Shown: in pieces, positions 23,463 to 34,033 of the stretch
Layout: each line of letters opens with the position of its first letter
Numbering within the stretch: position 1 is the stretch's first letter
DNA from: Pseudomonas alcaligenes
GTDB lineage: Bacteria; Pseudomonadota; Gammaproteobacteria; Pseudomonadales; Pseudomonadaceae
Length of the DNA stretch: 64,000 bases
Reading direction: 5' to 3'
Assembly: GCF_041729615.1 (NCBI RefSeq)
Contig: NZ_CP154874.1
Span: 5,001 to 69,000, forward strand
The notes under the pieces: generated by a model
Databases searched by the model: none
The model's input: the letters and a program-made list of their open reading frames with translations, nothing else
What the model was told of the DNA's origin: nothing
Made by a program: the position numbers and the translations under genes

Positions 23463-23959
23463 GCGTAGGACTCCAGCAGCTGGGCGATGCCGTCGGCATC
23501 GAGGTTGCCGTAGGTGTCGTCGTCGATCATCACCGCCGGGGCCTTGTCGCAGTTGCCCAGGCAGCACACCGGCAGCAGGGTGAAGCGGCCGTCGGCGGTG
23601 GTCTGGCCGGGGACGATGCCCAGCTTGTCCTTGAGGCTGCCGAGCAGGTTCTCGTGGCCGCCGATGAAGCAGGTCATGCTGTCGCACACGCGGATGATGT
23701 GGCGACCCACCGGCACGCGGAAGATCTGGCTGTAGAAGGTGGCCACGCCCTCGACGTCGCTGGCGGGAATGCCGAGGATGTCGGCGATGGCGTAGATGGC
23801 GCCGTCCGGCACCCAGCCACGCTGCTTCTGCACGATCTTCAGCGCTTCGATGGACGCCGCGCGCGGGTCCTCGTAGTGGTGCATTTCGTGTTCGATGGCG
23901 TCGTGCTCGGCCTGGCTGAGTTCGAAGCGGTCGGTCTGGATCAGGTTGGTCTGGCTCAT
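23459..23959 (-). CDS. nuoE: NADH-quinone oxidoreductase subunit E
   Basis: A 166-residue thioredoxin-fold subunit carrying [2Fe-2S] cluster N1a. The four ligands are seen in CDSMTC (about 92-97) and [10 protein letters not shown] (about 132-141). It works with NuoF in the NADH-input module. It starts 4 nt after the nuoCD stop and overlaps nuoF. Confidence 0.96.
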   Translation of the reverse strand: MSQTNLIQTDRFELSQAEHDAIEHEMHHYEDPRAASIEALKIVQKQRGWVPDGAIYAIADILGIPASDVEGVATFYSQIFRVPVGRHIIRVCDSMTCFIGGHENLLGSLKDKLGIVPGQTTADGRFTLLPVCCLGNCDKAPAVMIDDDTYGNLDADGIAQLLESYA

Positions 23960-23963
23960 GTGA

Positions 23964-25745
23964 TTAGCGGTCCACGTCGGCCATAACGAAATCGATGCTA
24001 CCCAGGTAGGCGATCAGGTCCGCGATCATGCTGCCGCGGATCACCGAGGGGATCTGCTGCAGGTGCGCGAAGCTGGGCGTCCGGATGCGCGTGCGGTAGC
24101 TCATGGTGCTGCCGTCGCTGGTCAGGTAGTAGCTGTTTATGCCCTTGGTCGCCTCGATCATCTGGAAGCTCTCGTTGGCCGGCATGACCGGGCCCCAGGA
24201 GACTTGCAGGAAGTGGGTGATCAGGGTCTCGATGTGCTGCAGGGTGCGCTCTTTCGGCGGCGGCGTAGTCAGCGGGTGATCCGCCTTGTACGGGCCTTCC
24301 GGCATGTTGCGCAGGCACTGGTCGATGATGCGGATGCTCTGGCGCATCTCCTCGACGCGGACCATGCAGCGGTCGTAGGCGTCACCGTTGTGGGCCAGCG
24401 GCACTTCGAACTCGAAGTTCTGGTAGCCGGAGTAGGGGCGTGCCTTGCGCAGGTCGAAGTCCAGGCCGGTGGAGCGCAGGCCGGCGCCGGTGACGCCCCA
24501 TTCCAGCGCTTCCTTGGTGTTGTACTGGGCCACGCCCTTGGTACGACCGATCAGGATGCTGTTCTTCAGGGCGGCCTTGGTGTACTCGTCGAGGCGCTTG
24601 GGCAGCCAGTCGACGAATTCCTTGACCAGCTTGTCCCAGCCACGTGGCAGGTCGTGGGCGACGCCGCCGATGCGGTACCAGGCCGGGTGCAGGCGGAAGC
24701 CGGTGATGGCCTCGATCACCTTGTAGGCGCGCTGGCGGTCGGTGAAGGTGAAGAACACCGGAGTCATGGCGCCGACGTCCTGGATATAGGTACCGAGGAA
24801 CAGCAGGTGGCTGGTGATGCGGAAGAACTCGGCGAGCATCACGCGGATGAAGTCGACGCGGTCCGGCACCTTGATCCCGGCCAGCTTCTCCACGGCCAGC
24901 ACGTAAGGCAGGTTGTTCATCACCCCGCCGAGGTAGTCGATGCGGTCGGTGTAGGGGATGAAACTGTGCCAGGACTGGCGCTCGGCCATCTTCTCGGCGC
25001 CACGGTGGTGGTAACCGATGTCCGGGACGCAGTCGATGATCTCCTCGCCGTCCAGCTGCAGGATGATGCGGAAGGCACCATGGGCGGAGGGGTGGTTGGG
25101 GCCGAGGTTGAGGAACATGTAGTCCTCGTGCTCGCCATGGCGCTTCATGCCCCAGTCTTCCGGCTTGAAGCGCGCGGCTTCCTCTTCCAGCTGCTGCTTG
25201 GCCAGGGTCAGGCTGAACGGATCGAATTCGGTGGCGCGCGCCGGGTAGTCCTTGCGCAGCGGGTGACCTTCCCAGGTCGGCGGCATCATGATGCGGGTCA
25301 GGTGCGGGTGGCCCTGGAAGGTGATTCCGTAGAGGTCCCAGACCTCACGCTCGTACCAGTTGGCGTTGGGCCAGATGCCGGTGACGGTCGGCACGTTGAG
25401 ATCGCCTTCTTTCAAGGCGACCTTGATCATGATGTCGCTGTTACGCTCGATCGACATCAGGTGATAGAACACGCTGAAGTCTGCGCCCGGCAGGCCGCGG
25501 CGCTGGGTGCGCAGGCGCTCGTCGACGCCATGCAGGTCGTACAGCATGACATAGGGGCGCGGCAGGTTGCGCAGGAAGGTCAGCACGTTGATCAGGCGAT
25601 CACGGGCGACCCACAGCACCGGCATGCCGGTGCGGGTGCTCTGGACGGTGAAGGTCTCGGCACCGAAACGGGAGTTCAGTTCGACGACCACGTCCTGGTC
25701 ATCGGCCTTGTAGGGTGGAACGGACAGAATGCTGTCTGCAGTCAT
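23964..25745 (-). CDS. nuoCD: NADH-quinone oxidoreductase subunit C/D (fused)
   Basis: A 593-residue fusion. Residues 1-190 are NuoC (30 kDa subunit; ends with [39 protein letters not shown]) and about 205-593 NuoD (49 kDa; [15 protein letters not shown], and the C-terminal quinone-site region ending [11 protein letters not shown]). The C-D fusion is usual in enterobacteria and pseudomonads. NuoD forms the quinone pocket with NuoB and NuoH. Confidence 0.96.
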   Translation of the reverse strand: MTADSILSVPPYKADDQDVVVELNSRFGAETFTVQSTRTGMPVLWVARDRLINVLTFLRNLPRPYVMLYDLHGVDERLRTQRRGLPGADFSVFYHLMSIERNSDIMIKVALKEGDLNVPTVTGIWPNANWYEREVWDLYGITFQGHPHLTRIMMPPTWEGHPLRKDYPARATEFDPFSLTLAKQQLEEEAARFKPEDWGMKRHGEHEDYMFLNLGPNHPSAHGAFRIILQLDGEEIIDCVPDIGYHHRGAEKMAERQSWHSFIPYTDRIDYLGGVMNNLPYVLAVEKLAGIKVPDRVDFIRVMLAEFFRITSHLLFLGTYIQDVGAMTPVFFTFTDRQRAYKVIEAITGFRLHPAWYRIGGVAHDLPRGWDKLVKEFVDWLPKRLDEYTKAALKNSILIGRTKGVAQYNTKEALEWGVTGAGLRSTGLDFDLRKARPYSGYQNFEFEVPLAHNGDAYDRCMVRVEEMRQSIRIIDQCLRNMPEGPYKADHPLTTPPPKERTLQHIETLITHFLQVSWGPVMPANESFQMIEATKGINSYYLTSDGSTMSYRTRIRTPSFAHLQQIPSVIRGSMIADLIAYLGSIDFVMADVDR

Positions 25746-25800
25746 GGTCTCGGTCGCTATCGGCGGTATACGGCATCAGTGAGCGGGCGCGGGCGCCGGC

Positions 25801-26478
25801 TCACACTTCGTCGGGGCTGCGCAGATTGGTCACGGCGATGCGCTCGGCGCGACGCTGCTCCTTCTGCGACGGCATTTCGGCACGGTAGATACCTTGGTCG
25901 CCGACGACCCAGGACAGCGGTCGGCGCTCCTGGCCGATGGACTCCTGCAACAGCATCAGGCCTTGCAGGAATGCCTCGGGGCGGGGCGGGCAGCCGGGAA
26001 TATAGACGTCCACCGGGAGGAACTTGTCGACCCCCTGGACCACAGAATAGATGTCGTACATGCCGCCGGAGTTGGCGCACGAACCCATGGAGATGACCCA
26101 CTTGGGTTCCAGCATCTGCTCGTAGAGACGCTGGATGATCGGCGCCATCTTGATGAAGCAGGTACCGGCGATAACCATGAAGTCGGCTTGGCGCGGTGAC
26201 GCACGAATGACTTCGGCGCCGAAACGAGCAATGTCGTGCGGCGCGGTGAAGGCCGTGGTCATTTCCACGTAGCAGCAGGACAAACCGAAGTTGTACGGCC
26301 ACAGGGAGTTCTTGCGCCCCCAGTTCACCGCACCGTTGAGCACATCTTCGAGCTTGCCCATGAAGATGTTCTTGTGGACCTGATCTTCCAGCAGCGGGTC
26401 GGCTACGGTCTCCCGCGAGCCGATCGGATACTGCTCGTTAGGCGCATCCGGATCGATCCGAGTAAGTTTGTATTGCAT
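25801..26478 (-). CDS. nuoB: NADH-quinone oxidoreductase subunit B
   Basis: A 225-residue subunit that ligates cluster N2, the direct electron donor to quinone. It has the tandem cysteines in GLSCCYVE (about 60-67), then [12 protein letters not shown] and PGCPPRPEA. The start is ATG 26478 (MQYKLTR), preceded by gagg. The two codons upstream (TTG GCG) are in frame but not needed. Confidence 0.96.
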   Translation of the reverse strand: MQYKLTRIDPDAPNEQYPIGSRETVADPLLEDQVHKNIFMGKLEDVLNGAVNWGRKNSLWPYNFGLSCCYVEMTTAFTAPHDIARFGAEVIRASPRQADFMVIAGTCFIKMAPIIQRLYEQMLEPKWVISMGSCANSGGMYDIYSVVQGVDKFLPVDVYIPGCPPRPEAFLQGLMLLQESIGQERRPLSWVVGDQGIYRAEMPSQKEQRRAERIAVTNLRSPDEV

Positions 26479-26488
26479 CGCCAAAGCC

Positions 26489-26902
26489 TCATTGTTTTAG
26501 CTTCGCCTGCCGATTGCGACGGCCTTCGGGTGCCCAGTCGAGCGCACCGATACGCCAAAGATAGACAAGACCAGCCAACAGAATTGCTATGAAAACTGTA
26601 GCTTCGATCAGGCCGGCCCAGCCGCTTTCGCGCACCGAGACCGCCCAAGCGAAGAGAAAGAGGGCTTCAACGTCGAAGATCACGAAGAGCATCGCGACCA
26701 GATAGAACTTTGCCGAGAGGCGCAGGCGCGCGCTGCCGACCGGGAGCATGCCGGACTCGAACGGGTCGTTCTTGCTGCGTCCCCAGGCCTTGCTGCCGAG
26801 CAGGCTGGACAGGCCGAGCATGAAGGCGATGAGTCCGAAGACTCCGAGCAGGAATACAGCGAAGGCCCAGTTATGGGACATGGTCGATACCGCATCAGGC
26901 AT
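26489..26902 (-). CDS. nuoA: NADH-quinone oxidoreductase subunit A
   Basis: The 137-residue three-TM first subunit. It carries the conserved loop [44 protein letters not shown] sequence between TM1 and TM2, with the buried Asp/Glu pair in FDVEALF. ATG 26902 has a clear aaggag 8 nt upstream. First gene of the operon. Confidence 0.95.
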   Translation of the reverse strand: MPDAVSTMSHNWAFAVFLLGVFGLIAFMLGLSSLLGSKAWGRSKNDPFESGMLPVGSARLRLSAKFYLVAMLFVIFDVEALFLFAWAVSVRESGWAGLIEATVFIAILLAGLVYLWRIGALDWAPEGRRNRQAKLKQ

Positions 26903-26987
26903 GCCGGTACTCCTTGGGTAAAGGGACGGCTTCTTTTAATGATCGCAGCCGCCAATGGAAGCGGCTCCGCGAAGTAGTGTGTCGGCA

Positions 26988-27017
26988 ATTTTATGCCGGC
27001 TGCGCGAGGTAAGTAAA
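26988..27017 (-). promoter_or_regulatory. Candidate sigma70 promoter for nuo operon
   Basis: On the minus strand TTTACT (27017-27012) and TAAAAT (26993-26988) are separated by 18 nt, close to the sigma70 consensus. This would start transcription about 75-80 nt before the nuoA ATG. Prediction from sequence only. Confidence 0.5.
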
Positions 27018-27327
27018 TTTTTCCGAATAAAAAAATGAACGCCTTGCCGCCATCTGATGCTGCAGGTGGCCGTCTGGTGCGGGCTGCAGGCGGTCCTGCG
27101 GCTTTGGTCTTAGGCGGGCATGACGCTTTTCTGAAAGAGTCTGTCGGTAATTGTTTACAGTCGCCCTATTAATTGATGCTTGAGCGGATCGCAGTGTTTT
27201 ATTACGGGCGCTTAATTGTCCAGCAGATGCTGTTTTCGCTGAAAGGTATAAGCGAAGGAGTGCATGGCGTATCGCTGGCGATGGGGTAGATGCGGCTGAG
27301 GCAGGGCTTTCTGTAGTCGTGAATGCG

Positions 27328-27361
27328 ACGAAGCCCCGGCATCGCTGCCGGGGCTTCGTCT
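27328..27361 (-). terminator. Terminator downstream of aceA
   Basis: A long perfect stem (gacgaagccccggca / tgccggggcttcgtc) with a short loop lies about 40 nt past the aceA stop. The minus-strand T-tract is weak, but the stem is strong and probably protects nuo from aceA read-through. Confidence 0.7.
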
Positions 27362-27399
27362 GATAACACCTGCGGCTTGGGCCGCAGAGCCGGTTCCTA

Positions 27400-28995
27400 T
27401 TAGTGGAACTGGTTCATGGTGTTGTCTTTACCGCTGGCCTTCAGAGCAGCTTCGCCAGCGAAGTACTCCTTGTGGTTGTCGCCGATGTCGGAGCCAGCCA
27501 TGTTCTGGTGCTTGACGCAGGCGATACCCTGGCGCAGTTCCTGACGCTGCACGCCTTTCACGTAGGCCAGCATGCCCTGGTCGGCGAAGTAGCCCTTGGC
27601 CAGGTTGTCGGTCGACAGTGCGGCGGTGTGGTAGGTCGGCAGGGTGATCAGGTGGTGGAAGATGCCGGCGTGGGCGGAACCGTCACGCTGGAAGGTACGG
27701 ATCTTCTCGTCAGCGATCTGAGCCAGTTCGGTCTCGTCGTACTCGACGCTCATCAGCTTGGCGCGGTCGTAGGCGGAGACGTCCTTGCCTTCGGCAACCA
27801 TGGCATCGAATACCTGCTGGCGGAAGTTCAGGGTCCAGTTGAAGGACGGGCTGTTGTTGTAAACCAGCTTGGCGTTCGGGATGACCTGGCGGATGCGGTC
27901 AACCATGCCCTTGATCTGGCCAACGTGCGGCTTCTCGGTTTCGATCCACAGCAGGTCGGCGCCGTTCTGCAGGCTGGTGATGCAGTCCAGGACGCAGCGG
28001 TCTTCGCCGGTGCCAGCGCGGAACTGGAACAGGTTGGACGGCAGGCGCTTCGGACGCAGCAGTTTGCCACCGCGGTTGATTACGACGTCGCCGTTCTTCA
28101 GTTCGGCAGCGGACACTTCTTCGCAGTCCAGGAAGGAGTTGTACTGGTCGCCCAGGTCGCCCGGCTCTTTGGTTACGGCGATCTGCTTGGTCAGGCCGGC
28201 ACCCAGGGAGTCGGTACGAGCAACGATCACGCCGTTGTCGATACCCAGTTCCAGGAAGGCGTAGCGAACGGCAGCGATCTTGGCGAGGAAGTCGGCGTGC
28301 GGAACGGTCACTTTGCCGTCCTGGTGGCCGCACTGCTTCTCGTCGGAAACCTGGTTCTCGATCTGGATGCAGCAGGCGCCGGCTTCGATCATGCGCTTGG
28401 CCAGCAGGTAGGTGGCTTCCGGGTTGCCGAAGCCGGCGTCGATGTCGGCGATGATCGGGACGATGTGGGTCTCGTAGTTGTCGATCTGGTTCTGGATCTC
28501 GGCGGCCTTGGCGTTGTCGCCGGCAGCGCGAGCAGCGTCCAGGGCGGTGAACAGCAGGTCCAGTTCGCGGCTGTCAGCCTGGCGCAGGAAGGTGTACAGC
28601 TCTTCGATCAGGTCGGAAACGGCAGTCTTCTCGTGCATGGACTGGTCCGGCAGCGGGCCGAAGTCGGAGCGCAGGGCGGCGACCATCCAGCCGGACAGGT
28701 ACAGGTAGCGCTTGTTGGTGGTGCCCAGGTGCTTCTTGATGGCGATCAGCTTCTGCTGACCGATGAAGCCGTGCCAGCAACCCAGGGACTGGGTGTACTT
28801 GGACGAGTCGGCGTCGTACTCGGCCATGTCTTTGCGCATGATGTCAGCGGTGTACTGGGCGATTTCCAGACCGGTCTTGAAGCGGTTCTGAGCGCGCATG
28901 CGAGCGACGGACTCAGGGTTGATCGCGCTCCAGCTGCTGCCTGCGGCTTCTTTCAGAGCGGCAACGGCTTTGATGTCGTTTTGATAAGCTGACAT
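27400..28995 (-). CDS. aceA: Isocitrate lyase
   Basis: This glyoxylate-shunt enzyme cleaves isocitrate to glyoxylate and succinate for growth on acetate or fatty acids. The 531-residue protein is the longer isocitrate lyase subtype typical of Pseudomonas. The catalytic Cys lies in the signature EKQCGHQDGK (near residue 222), and Mg-binding acids in the preceding PIIADIDAGFGNPEAT. ATG 28995 has aagga 7 nt upstream. It stands alone, with a long non-coding stretch upstream and an operator-like site about 440 nt before the start. Confidence 0.96.
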   Translation of the reverse strand: MSAYQNDIKAVAALKEAAGSSWSAINPESVARMRAQNRFKTGLEIAQYTADIMRKDMAEYDADSSKYTQSLGCWHGFIGQQKLIAIKKHLGTTNKRYLYLSGWMVAALRSDFGPLPDQSMHEKTAVSDLIEELYTFLRQADSRELDLLFTALDAARAAGDNAKAAEIQNQIDNYETHIVPIIADIDAGFGNPEATYLLAKRMIEAGACCIQIENQVSDEKQCGHQDGKVTVPHADFLAKIAAVRYAFLELGIDNGVIVARTDSLGAGLTKQIAVTKEPGDLGDQYNSFLDCEEVSAAELKNGDVVINRGGKLLRPKRLPSNLFQFRAGTGEDRCVLDCITSLQNGADLLWIETEKPHVGQIKGMVDRIRQVIPNAKLVYNNSPSFNWTLNFRQQVFDAMVAEGKDVSAYDRAKLMSVEYDETELAQIADEKIRTFQRDGSAHAGIFHHLITLPTYHTAALSTDNLAKGYFADQGMLAYVKGVQRQELRQGIACVKHQNMAGSDIGDNHKEYFAGEAALKASGKDNTMNQFH

Positions 28996-29475
28996 GGTCA
29001 ATCCTTCAAAGTATGAGTTTGGTTGAGCACCGACTTCCCACCCAAAACCAACGTGCAAAAAAGCTGCAGTGTTGCGGGCGACACAGGGCGGAACTTCGAG
29101 ATATTGACGGGGACGAGTGTGCAGCGGAGGGGGAGGAGAGGACGAAACAAGACAGTCCGGGCGAACAGTGACTGCGGCTTACCGGCTCGTGGATGCCGTT
29201 GGGCGGTGCAGGTTCTCTGGTCAGGCGGTCTGGCTGATAACGCTTAGGCTTCCCCGTCCCTCAGGACAACTTTCGTTCCAGTCGCAACCTCGTTGAAACG
29301 CCTTGTGGGCTGTTAGAACACGGACCGCCCCGAATGGTGGTACGGGATCGATCTGGAGGCTCTGCAAGAGAGCCCCTGGCTAGCGGGAGCGAGGCCATGA
29401 TGCGCTTTCAAACGGGCGTTCGTCAATCATTTTGTAGTGCTTTTTTTGAGCAACTACATGAATGGCGAGGCGACT
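28996..29475. other. Intergenic region upstream of aceA (no gene)
   Basis: About 480 nt with no supported gene. A TGTAG/CTACA site (29433-29458) and, just downstream on the minus strand, TTGACG (29426-29421) with a weak -10 near 29402-29397 suggest the aceA promoter. If so, the aceA mRNA has a leader of roughly 390-400 nt. A small hairpin ggctct/agagcc lies at 29358-29374. Confidence 0.55.
29433..29458. promoter_or_regulatory. TGTAG-N16-CTACA operator-like dyad upstream of aceA
   Basis: Half-sites TGTAG (29433-29437) and CTACA (29454-29458) form a dyad, extended to TGTAGT/ACTACA. It lies just upstream of a candidate aceA promoter. The same halves with the same N16 spacing occur upstream of icd. 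The motif resembles sites reported for RccR, the RpiR-family carbon regulator of pseudomonads that controls aceA (recalled, not checked). Confidence 0.5.
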
Positions 29476-30285
29476 TTAGTCGAGTGCCTCGACCCTGATG
29501 CGCATGCTCATGTCGTTGCTGCCGCGGGTGGAGTGGCGGCGCAGGAAGCCGGAGTCATCGCCCTGGCTCTGCTGGCTGACGCCGCCGAGGGGGATCCATT
29601 CGCCCAGGCGACCGCTGACCCGGGTGTCGGTGCTCTGCACATCGATCACGCCCGGCTGATAGGGGTTCACCCTGTCGTTGTTGGCGCTGATGTTCAGGTG
29701 GACCCTGTCGCCGCTCAGGGTGGCGGTGACGTAGAAGCCCTGGGTGACGTTGCGATACTCGGTGTTCTGGTAGACCTGGCCGTAGGGGCCGACGCTGGTG
29801 CTGGTCAGGGGCACGCTCTGGCCCACCTGGATCAGCGCCGGGTAGCCCTCGGTGGCCTGCACCTGCTGGGTGCCGCCGCTGTTGCTGCTGGTCGAGCGGC
29901 GAATGATGCGCACCTGGTCGCGGCCCTGGACTTCGCCACGCCCGGCGATCACTTCGACGTCGCCGGCGCTGGCACTGCCATCGACGCGATAGCCGTCGCG
30001 GTCCTCCAGGCTCTGCTCGCTGGTGTCCACGCTGATCAACAGGCGGCGCGGGGCCTTGTCCAGTTGGCCGAGCAGGTCGCGGATCTCGGCGATCTTCTCC
30101 GGCGCGGCATTGATCAGCAGCTGGTTGCCATAGCTACTGGCCTTGCCCTGGCCATCGAGTGCGGCCTGCACCAGTGGCAGGACCTCGTCGGCGCTGCGGT
30201 AGTTGAGCTGGATCAGCTCGGTGGCGGCCTGTAGAGGCAGGCTGAGGCCGAGCAGCAGGGCGAGCAGGCAGTGGCGCAGGCTCAT
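29476..30285 (-). CDS. Secretin-N-domain-containing exported protein
   Basis: A 269-residue predicted periplasmic or outer-membrane protein. The signal peptide is residues 1-20 (ends LPLQA). Residues 22-80 match the short NolW/secretin_N fold (ELIQLNYRSADEVLPLVQAAL...LLINAAPEKIAEIRDLLGQLD). The rest is a beta-rich region (VGQSVPL, YGQVYQNTEYRNVTQGFYVTATL) resembling the start of a secretin barrel domain but too short to form a pore. The start overlaps the upstream gene by 4 nt. Function unknown. Confidence 0.75.
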   Translation of the reverse strand: MSLRHCLLALLLGLSLPLQAATELIQLNYRSADEVLPLVQAALDGQGKASSYGNQLLINAAPEKIAEIRDLLGQLDKAPRRLLISVDTSEQSLEDRDGYRVDGSASAGDVEVIAGRGEVQGRDQVRIIRRSTSSNSGGTQQVQATEGYPALIQVGQSVPLTSTSVGPYGQVYQNTEYRNVTQGFYVTATLSGDRVHLNISANNDRVNPYQPGVIDVQSTDTRVSGRLGEWIPLGGVSQQSQGDDSGFLRRHSTRGSNDMSMRIRVEALD

Positions 30286-30914
30286 AGCAGGAAACTCCGC
30301 AGGTCGGGGTCGAGAAGGCTGAGATCCCAGGCCTGGTCGAACTGCGCCTGGCGCTGGCGCACGCGGCCGGGATCGTTGTACAGGGCATAGCCGGCGTACT
30401 GCTCGGGCTGCTCGCGCAGCAGCAGGCCACGGTCGTCGGCCAGCAGGTAGGCACATTCGTCGGCCGGATGGTCCGGGTTGATCCGGCGGATATGCAGGTT
30501 GCTGGTGATGCGCCGGGCCAGGTTGAGCAGGCGGTGGCCCTGGCGAACCGGCTTGCCGACATCGCGCACCAGGATGCGCAGGCGATTCTTCGGGCTGGCC
30601 AGGAGGAACTGGGTGCAGGCCTGCTGCACGCTGCTGTGGCTGTACAGCCAGGCTTCCAGGTCCGGGCTGTACAGGCACAGGTTCTGCCGGGCTTGCAGCA
30701 GCAGGGCCAGGGCGTGCGCCTGGGCCTGTTCCGGTCTGCTGAAGCGCTCCAGGTCGACGTGGCTGCCGAGCACGAAGGGCGCTGGCTCGCGGGGTTCCGC
30801 GGTGATACCGGGCTGGTTGTCCGGGTTGTGCACGGCAAAACGCCCCGGCGACTGGAAATCGATGGCCGGCAGTTCCGGTTCGTTCGCGTCGATCGGGGCG
30901 TTTTCTTCGCTCAT
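30282..30914 (-). CDS. Conserved hypothetical protein of the GNAT/secretin-N cluster
   Basis: A 210-residue cytoplasmic protein without signal peptide or TM segments. An acidic N terminus (1-40) precedes a compact domain (about 48-205) with YSPDLEAWLYSHSSVQQACTQFLL and LRILVRDVGKPVRQGHRLLNLARRI, which faintly recalls the PLD-like fold but lacks HKD motifs. Similar proteins sit beside a GNAT acetyltransferase in other pseudomonads. It lies 9 nt after the GNAT gene and overlaps the secretin-N gene. Function unknown. Confidence 0.7.
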   Translation of the reverse strand: MSEENAPIDANEPELPAIDFQSPGRFAVHNPDNQPGITAEPREPAPFVLGSHVDLERFSRPEQAQAHALALLLQARQNLCLYSPDLEAWLYSHSSVQQACTQFLLASPKNRLRILVRDVGKPVRQGHRLLNLARRITSNLHIRRINPDHPADECAYLLADDRGLLLREQPEQYAGYALYNDPGRVRQRQAQFDQAWDLSLLDPDLRSFLL

Positions 30915-30923
30915 GCTGTGGTC

Positions 30924-31349
30924 CTAGTCGCTATGGCGCACCATCAGTACGTGGGGGATACCCGCTTCGAGGTACTCGTCGCCTTCGATGCGAAAGCCCA
31001 GCCGCTCGTAGAAGGCGGCGGCGTGGACCTGGGCGCTGAGCTTCTGCACCCGCTGGCCGCGCTGCTCGGCGGCGGCGATGGCGGCCTGCATCAGGGCATC
31101 GCCGACCTTCAGGCCGCGCCAGTCCTTGAGCACCGAAACCCGGCCGATCTGCCCGTCGGCCAGCAGGCGCGCGGTGCCGATCGGGTAATCGCCTTCGAGG
31201 GCGAGGAAGTGCACGGCCTCGCTGTCCTCGTCATCCCATTCCAGTTCCGCCGGCACGGCCTGCTCGGCGATGAAGACTGCTTCGCGGATGCGCCGCAGGT
31301 CGGCGTTGTCCTTCTGCCAGTGGGCGAGGCGGACGTGGATCTCACTCAT
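30924..31349 (-). CDS. GNAT family N-acetyltransferase
   Basis: A 141-residue acetyl-CoA-dependent acetyltransferase. Motif A reads GRVSVLKDWRGLKVGDALM (about 70-88), and the C-terminal AAFYERLGFRIEGDEYLEAGIPHVLM is typical of the ElaA/YjcF-type subgroup. The ATG at 31349 overlaps the roxA stop by 8 nt, so the two are co-transcribed. Substrate unknown. Linkage to a ribosomal oxygenase makes a translation-related target possible but unproven. Confidence 0.85.
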   Translation of the reverse strand: MSEIHVRLAHWQKDNADLRRIREAVFIAEQAVPAELEWDDEDSEAVHFLALEGDYPIGTARLLADGQIGRVSVLKDWRGLKVGDALMQAAIAAAEQRGQRVQKLSAQVHAAAFYERLGFRIEGDEYLEAGIPHVLMVRHSD

Positions 31350-32508
31350 CAGCAAACTCCAAACTTCCTTGCTGGACCAGTTCGCGCACAAGTGTACGCC
31401 CGTCCTCGTCCGCCAACCAAGGCGCCAGGTTGTCGGCGTGCAGGGCATCGGCAGCGCAGATCAGGCGCAGCAGCTCCTTGAGGTGGGCCGGCAGCAGGCG
31501 GCTCTGGCCGCTGGCGAACAGCACCAGGCCGACGTCCACTTCGCTCCAGGCCAGGCGTGCGCTGGGGTTGCGTACCAGCACGGCGCCGTCTTCGAGGGCG
31601 GCGAGGAAGTCCTGCTCCTCGATTTCCGGGCCGTTGACCAGCTCCGGGTAGCGCGGCTCGGTCATGAACTGGCCGAACCAGGTCAGCAGCAGGCGCTCGT
31701 CGCTCATGTGCTCGGTCAGCAGCGCTTTGAGGCGGTCGAGGGCATCCTGCTGGATCTGATGCGGGTCGCTGGTCGGCGCCATGCCGGCGTCGCTGTAGCG
31801 CTCCTCGTCCGGCAGGAACTGGGCGAGGAAGTCGGTGAAGTGGGTCAGTACCTCGGCGGCGCTGGGGGCGCGGAAGCCCACCGAGTAGGTCATGCAGTCA
31901 TCCTCGGCGATGCCGTAGTGGGCCAGGCGCGGCGGCAGGTAGAGCATGTCGCCGGGCTCCAGTACCCATTCGTCGGTCTGCTCGAAGTCGGCGAGGATGC
32001 GCAGGTCGGCGTGCGCCAGCAGTTTGCTGTCGGCATCGCACATCTGGCCGATCTTCCAGCGGCGCTGGCCTTCGGCCTGCAGCAGGAATACGTCGTAGTT
32101 GTCGAAATGCGGGCCGACGCTGCCGCCCGGCGCGGCGAAGCTGATCATCAGGTCGTCGATACGCCAGCTGGGCAGGAAGCCGAAGTCCTTGAGCACTTCG
32201 GCCACTTCCGGGACGAACTGGTCGACGGCCTGCACCAGCAGGGTCCAGTCGCGCTCCGGCAGCTGGCTGAAGGTGTCTTCGGCGAAGGGGCCGCGGCGCA
32301 GCTCCCAGGGGTGGGCGCCGTGCTCCAGCACCAGGCGCGACTCGACTTCCTCTTCCAGGGCCAGGCCGGCCAGCTCGTCGGCGCTGATCGGGCTCTCGAA
32401 GCCGGGGATGGCCTGGCGCACCAGCAGGGGCTTCTGCTGCCAGTAGTCACGCAGGAACTCGCGAGGAGTAAGGCCGCCCAGCAGCTGCAGAGGAGTATCA
32501 GGATTCAT
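31342..32508 (-). CDS. roxA: Ribosomal protein uL16 arginine 3-hydroxylase (JmjC/cupin oxygenase)
   Basis: A 388-residue 2-oxoglutarate/Fe(II) oxygenase of the YcfD/RoxA type that hydroxylates an arginine in ribosomal protein uL16. The iron triad is visible as H134-x-D136 (GPHFDNYD) and H197 (LPPRLAHYG). The N-terminal stretch WQQKPLLVRQAIPGFESPI and the C-terminal winged-helix-like part agree with the family. First gene of the roxA-GNAT-hypothetical-secretinN unit and directly downstream of purB's terminator region. Confidence 0.87.
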   Translation of the reverse strand: MNPDTPLQLLGGLTPREFLRDYWQQKPLLVRQAIPGFESPISADELAGLALEEEVESRLVLEHGAHPWELRRGPFAEDTFSQLPERDWTLLVQAVDQFVPEVAEVLKDFGFLPSWRIDDLMISFAAPGGSVGPHFDNYDVFLLQAEGQRRWKIGQMCDADSKLLAHADLRILADFEQTDEWVLEPGDMLYLPPRLAHYGIAEDDCMTYSVGFRAPSAAEVLTHFTDFLAQFLPDEERYSDAGMAPTSDPHQIQQDALDRLKALLTEHMSDERLLLTWFGQFMTEPRYPELVNGPEIEEQDFLAALEDGAVLVRNPSARLAWSEVDVGLVLFASGQSRLLPAHLKELLRLICAADALHADNLAPWLADEDGRTLVRELVQQGSLEFADE

Positions 32509-32546
32509 GGCTAAGCCCTTGAAAGAAGTGAAATGGCTAAAACAAA

Positions 32547-32569
32547 AACGCCCGGCTCAGCCGGGCGTT
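32547..32569 (-). terminator. Terminator downstream of purB
   Basis: A 10-bp stem (aacgcccggc / gccgggcgtt) with a 3-nt loop, followed on the minus strand by ttttgtttt, lies about 17 nt past the purB stop. Confidence 0.8.
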
Positions 32570-32586
32570 GGAGAGGCTGGTGGCGC

Positions 32587-33999
<1,413 letters not shown>

Positions 34000-34033
34000 T
34001 CATACATGAAGTCGCCCGTGCTGGCCCGCCCGA

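Larger units (their letters stand above)
26903..27399. other. Intergenic region nuoA-aceA (no gene)
   Basis: About 500 nt between the start of nuoA and the stop of aceA, both on the minus strand. I see no supported gene. It holds a candidate nuo promoter (26988-27017) and a strong aceA hairpin (27328-27361). The part between them (27018-27327) is AT-richer than the surroundings and shows no clear further signal. Confidence 0.7.

Noticed and set aside
19299..23468. A 1389-codon open frame antisense to nuoG, nuoF and part of nuoE
   Set aside because: It is a by-product of G+C-rich codon bias opposite real genes. The product is an Ala/Gly/Gln/His/Val-rich string with no domain, and the minus strand has clear Nuo proteins.
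30286..30678. N-terminal extension of the secretin-N protein frame
   Set aside because: It overlaps the upstream hypothetical gene in another frame, while the shorter start gives a clean signal peptide and an ATGA overlap.
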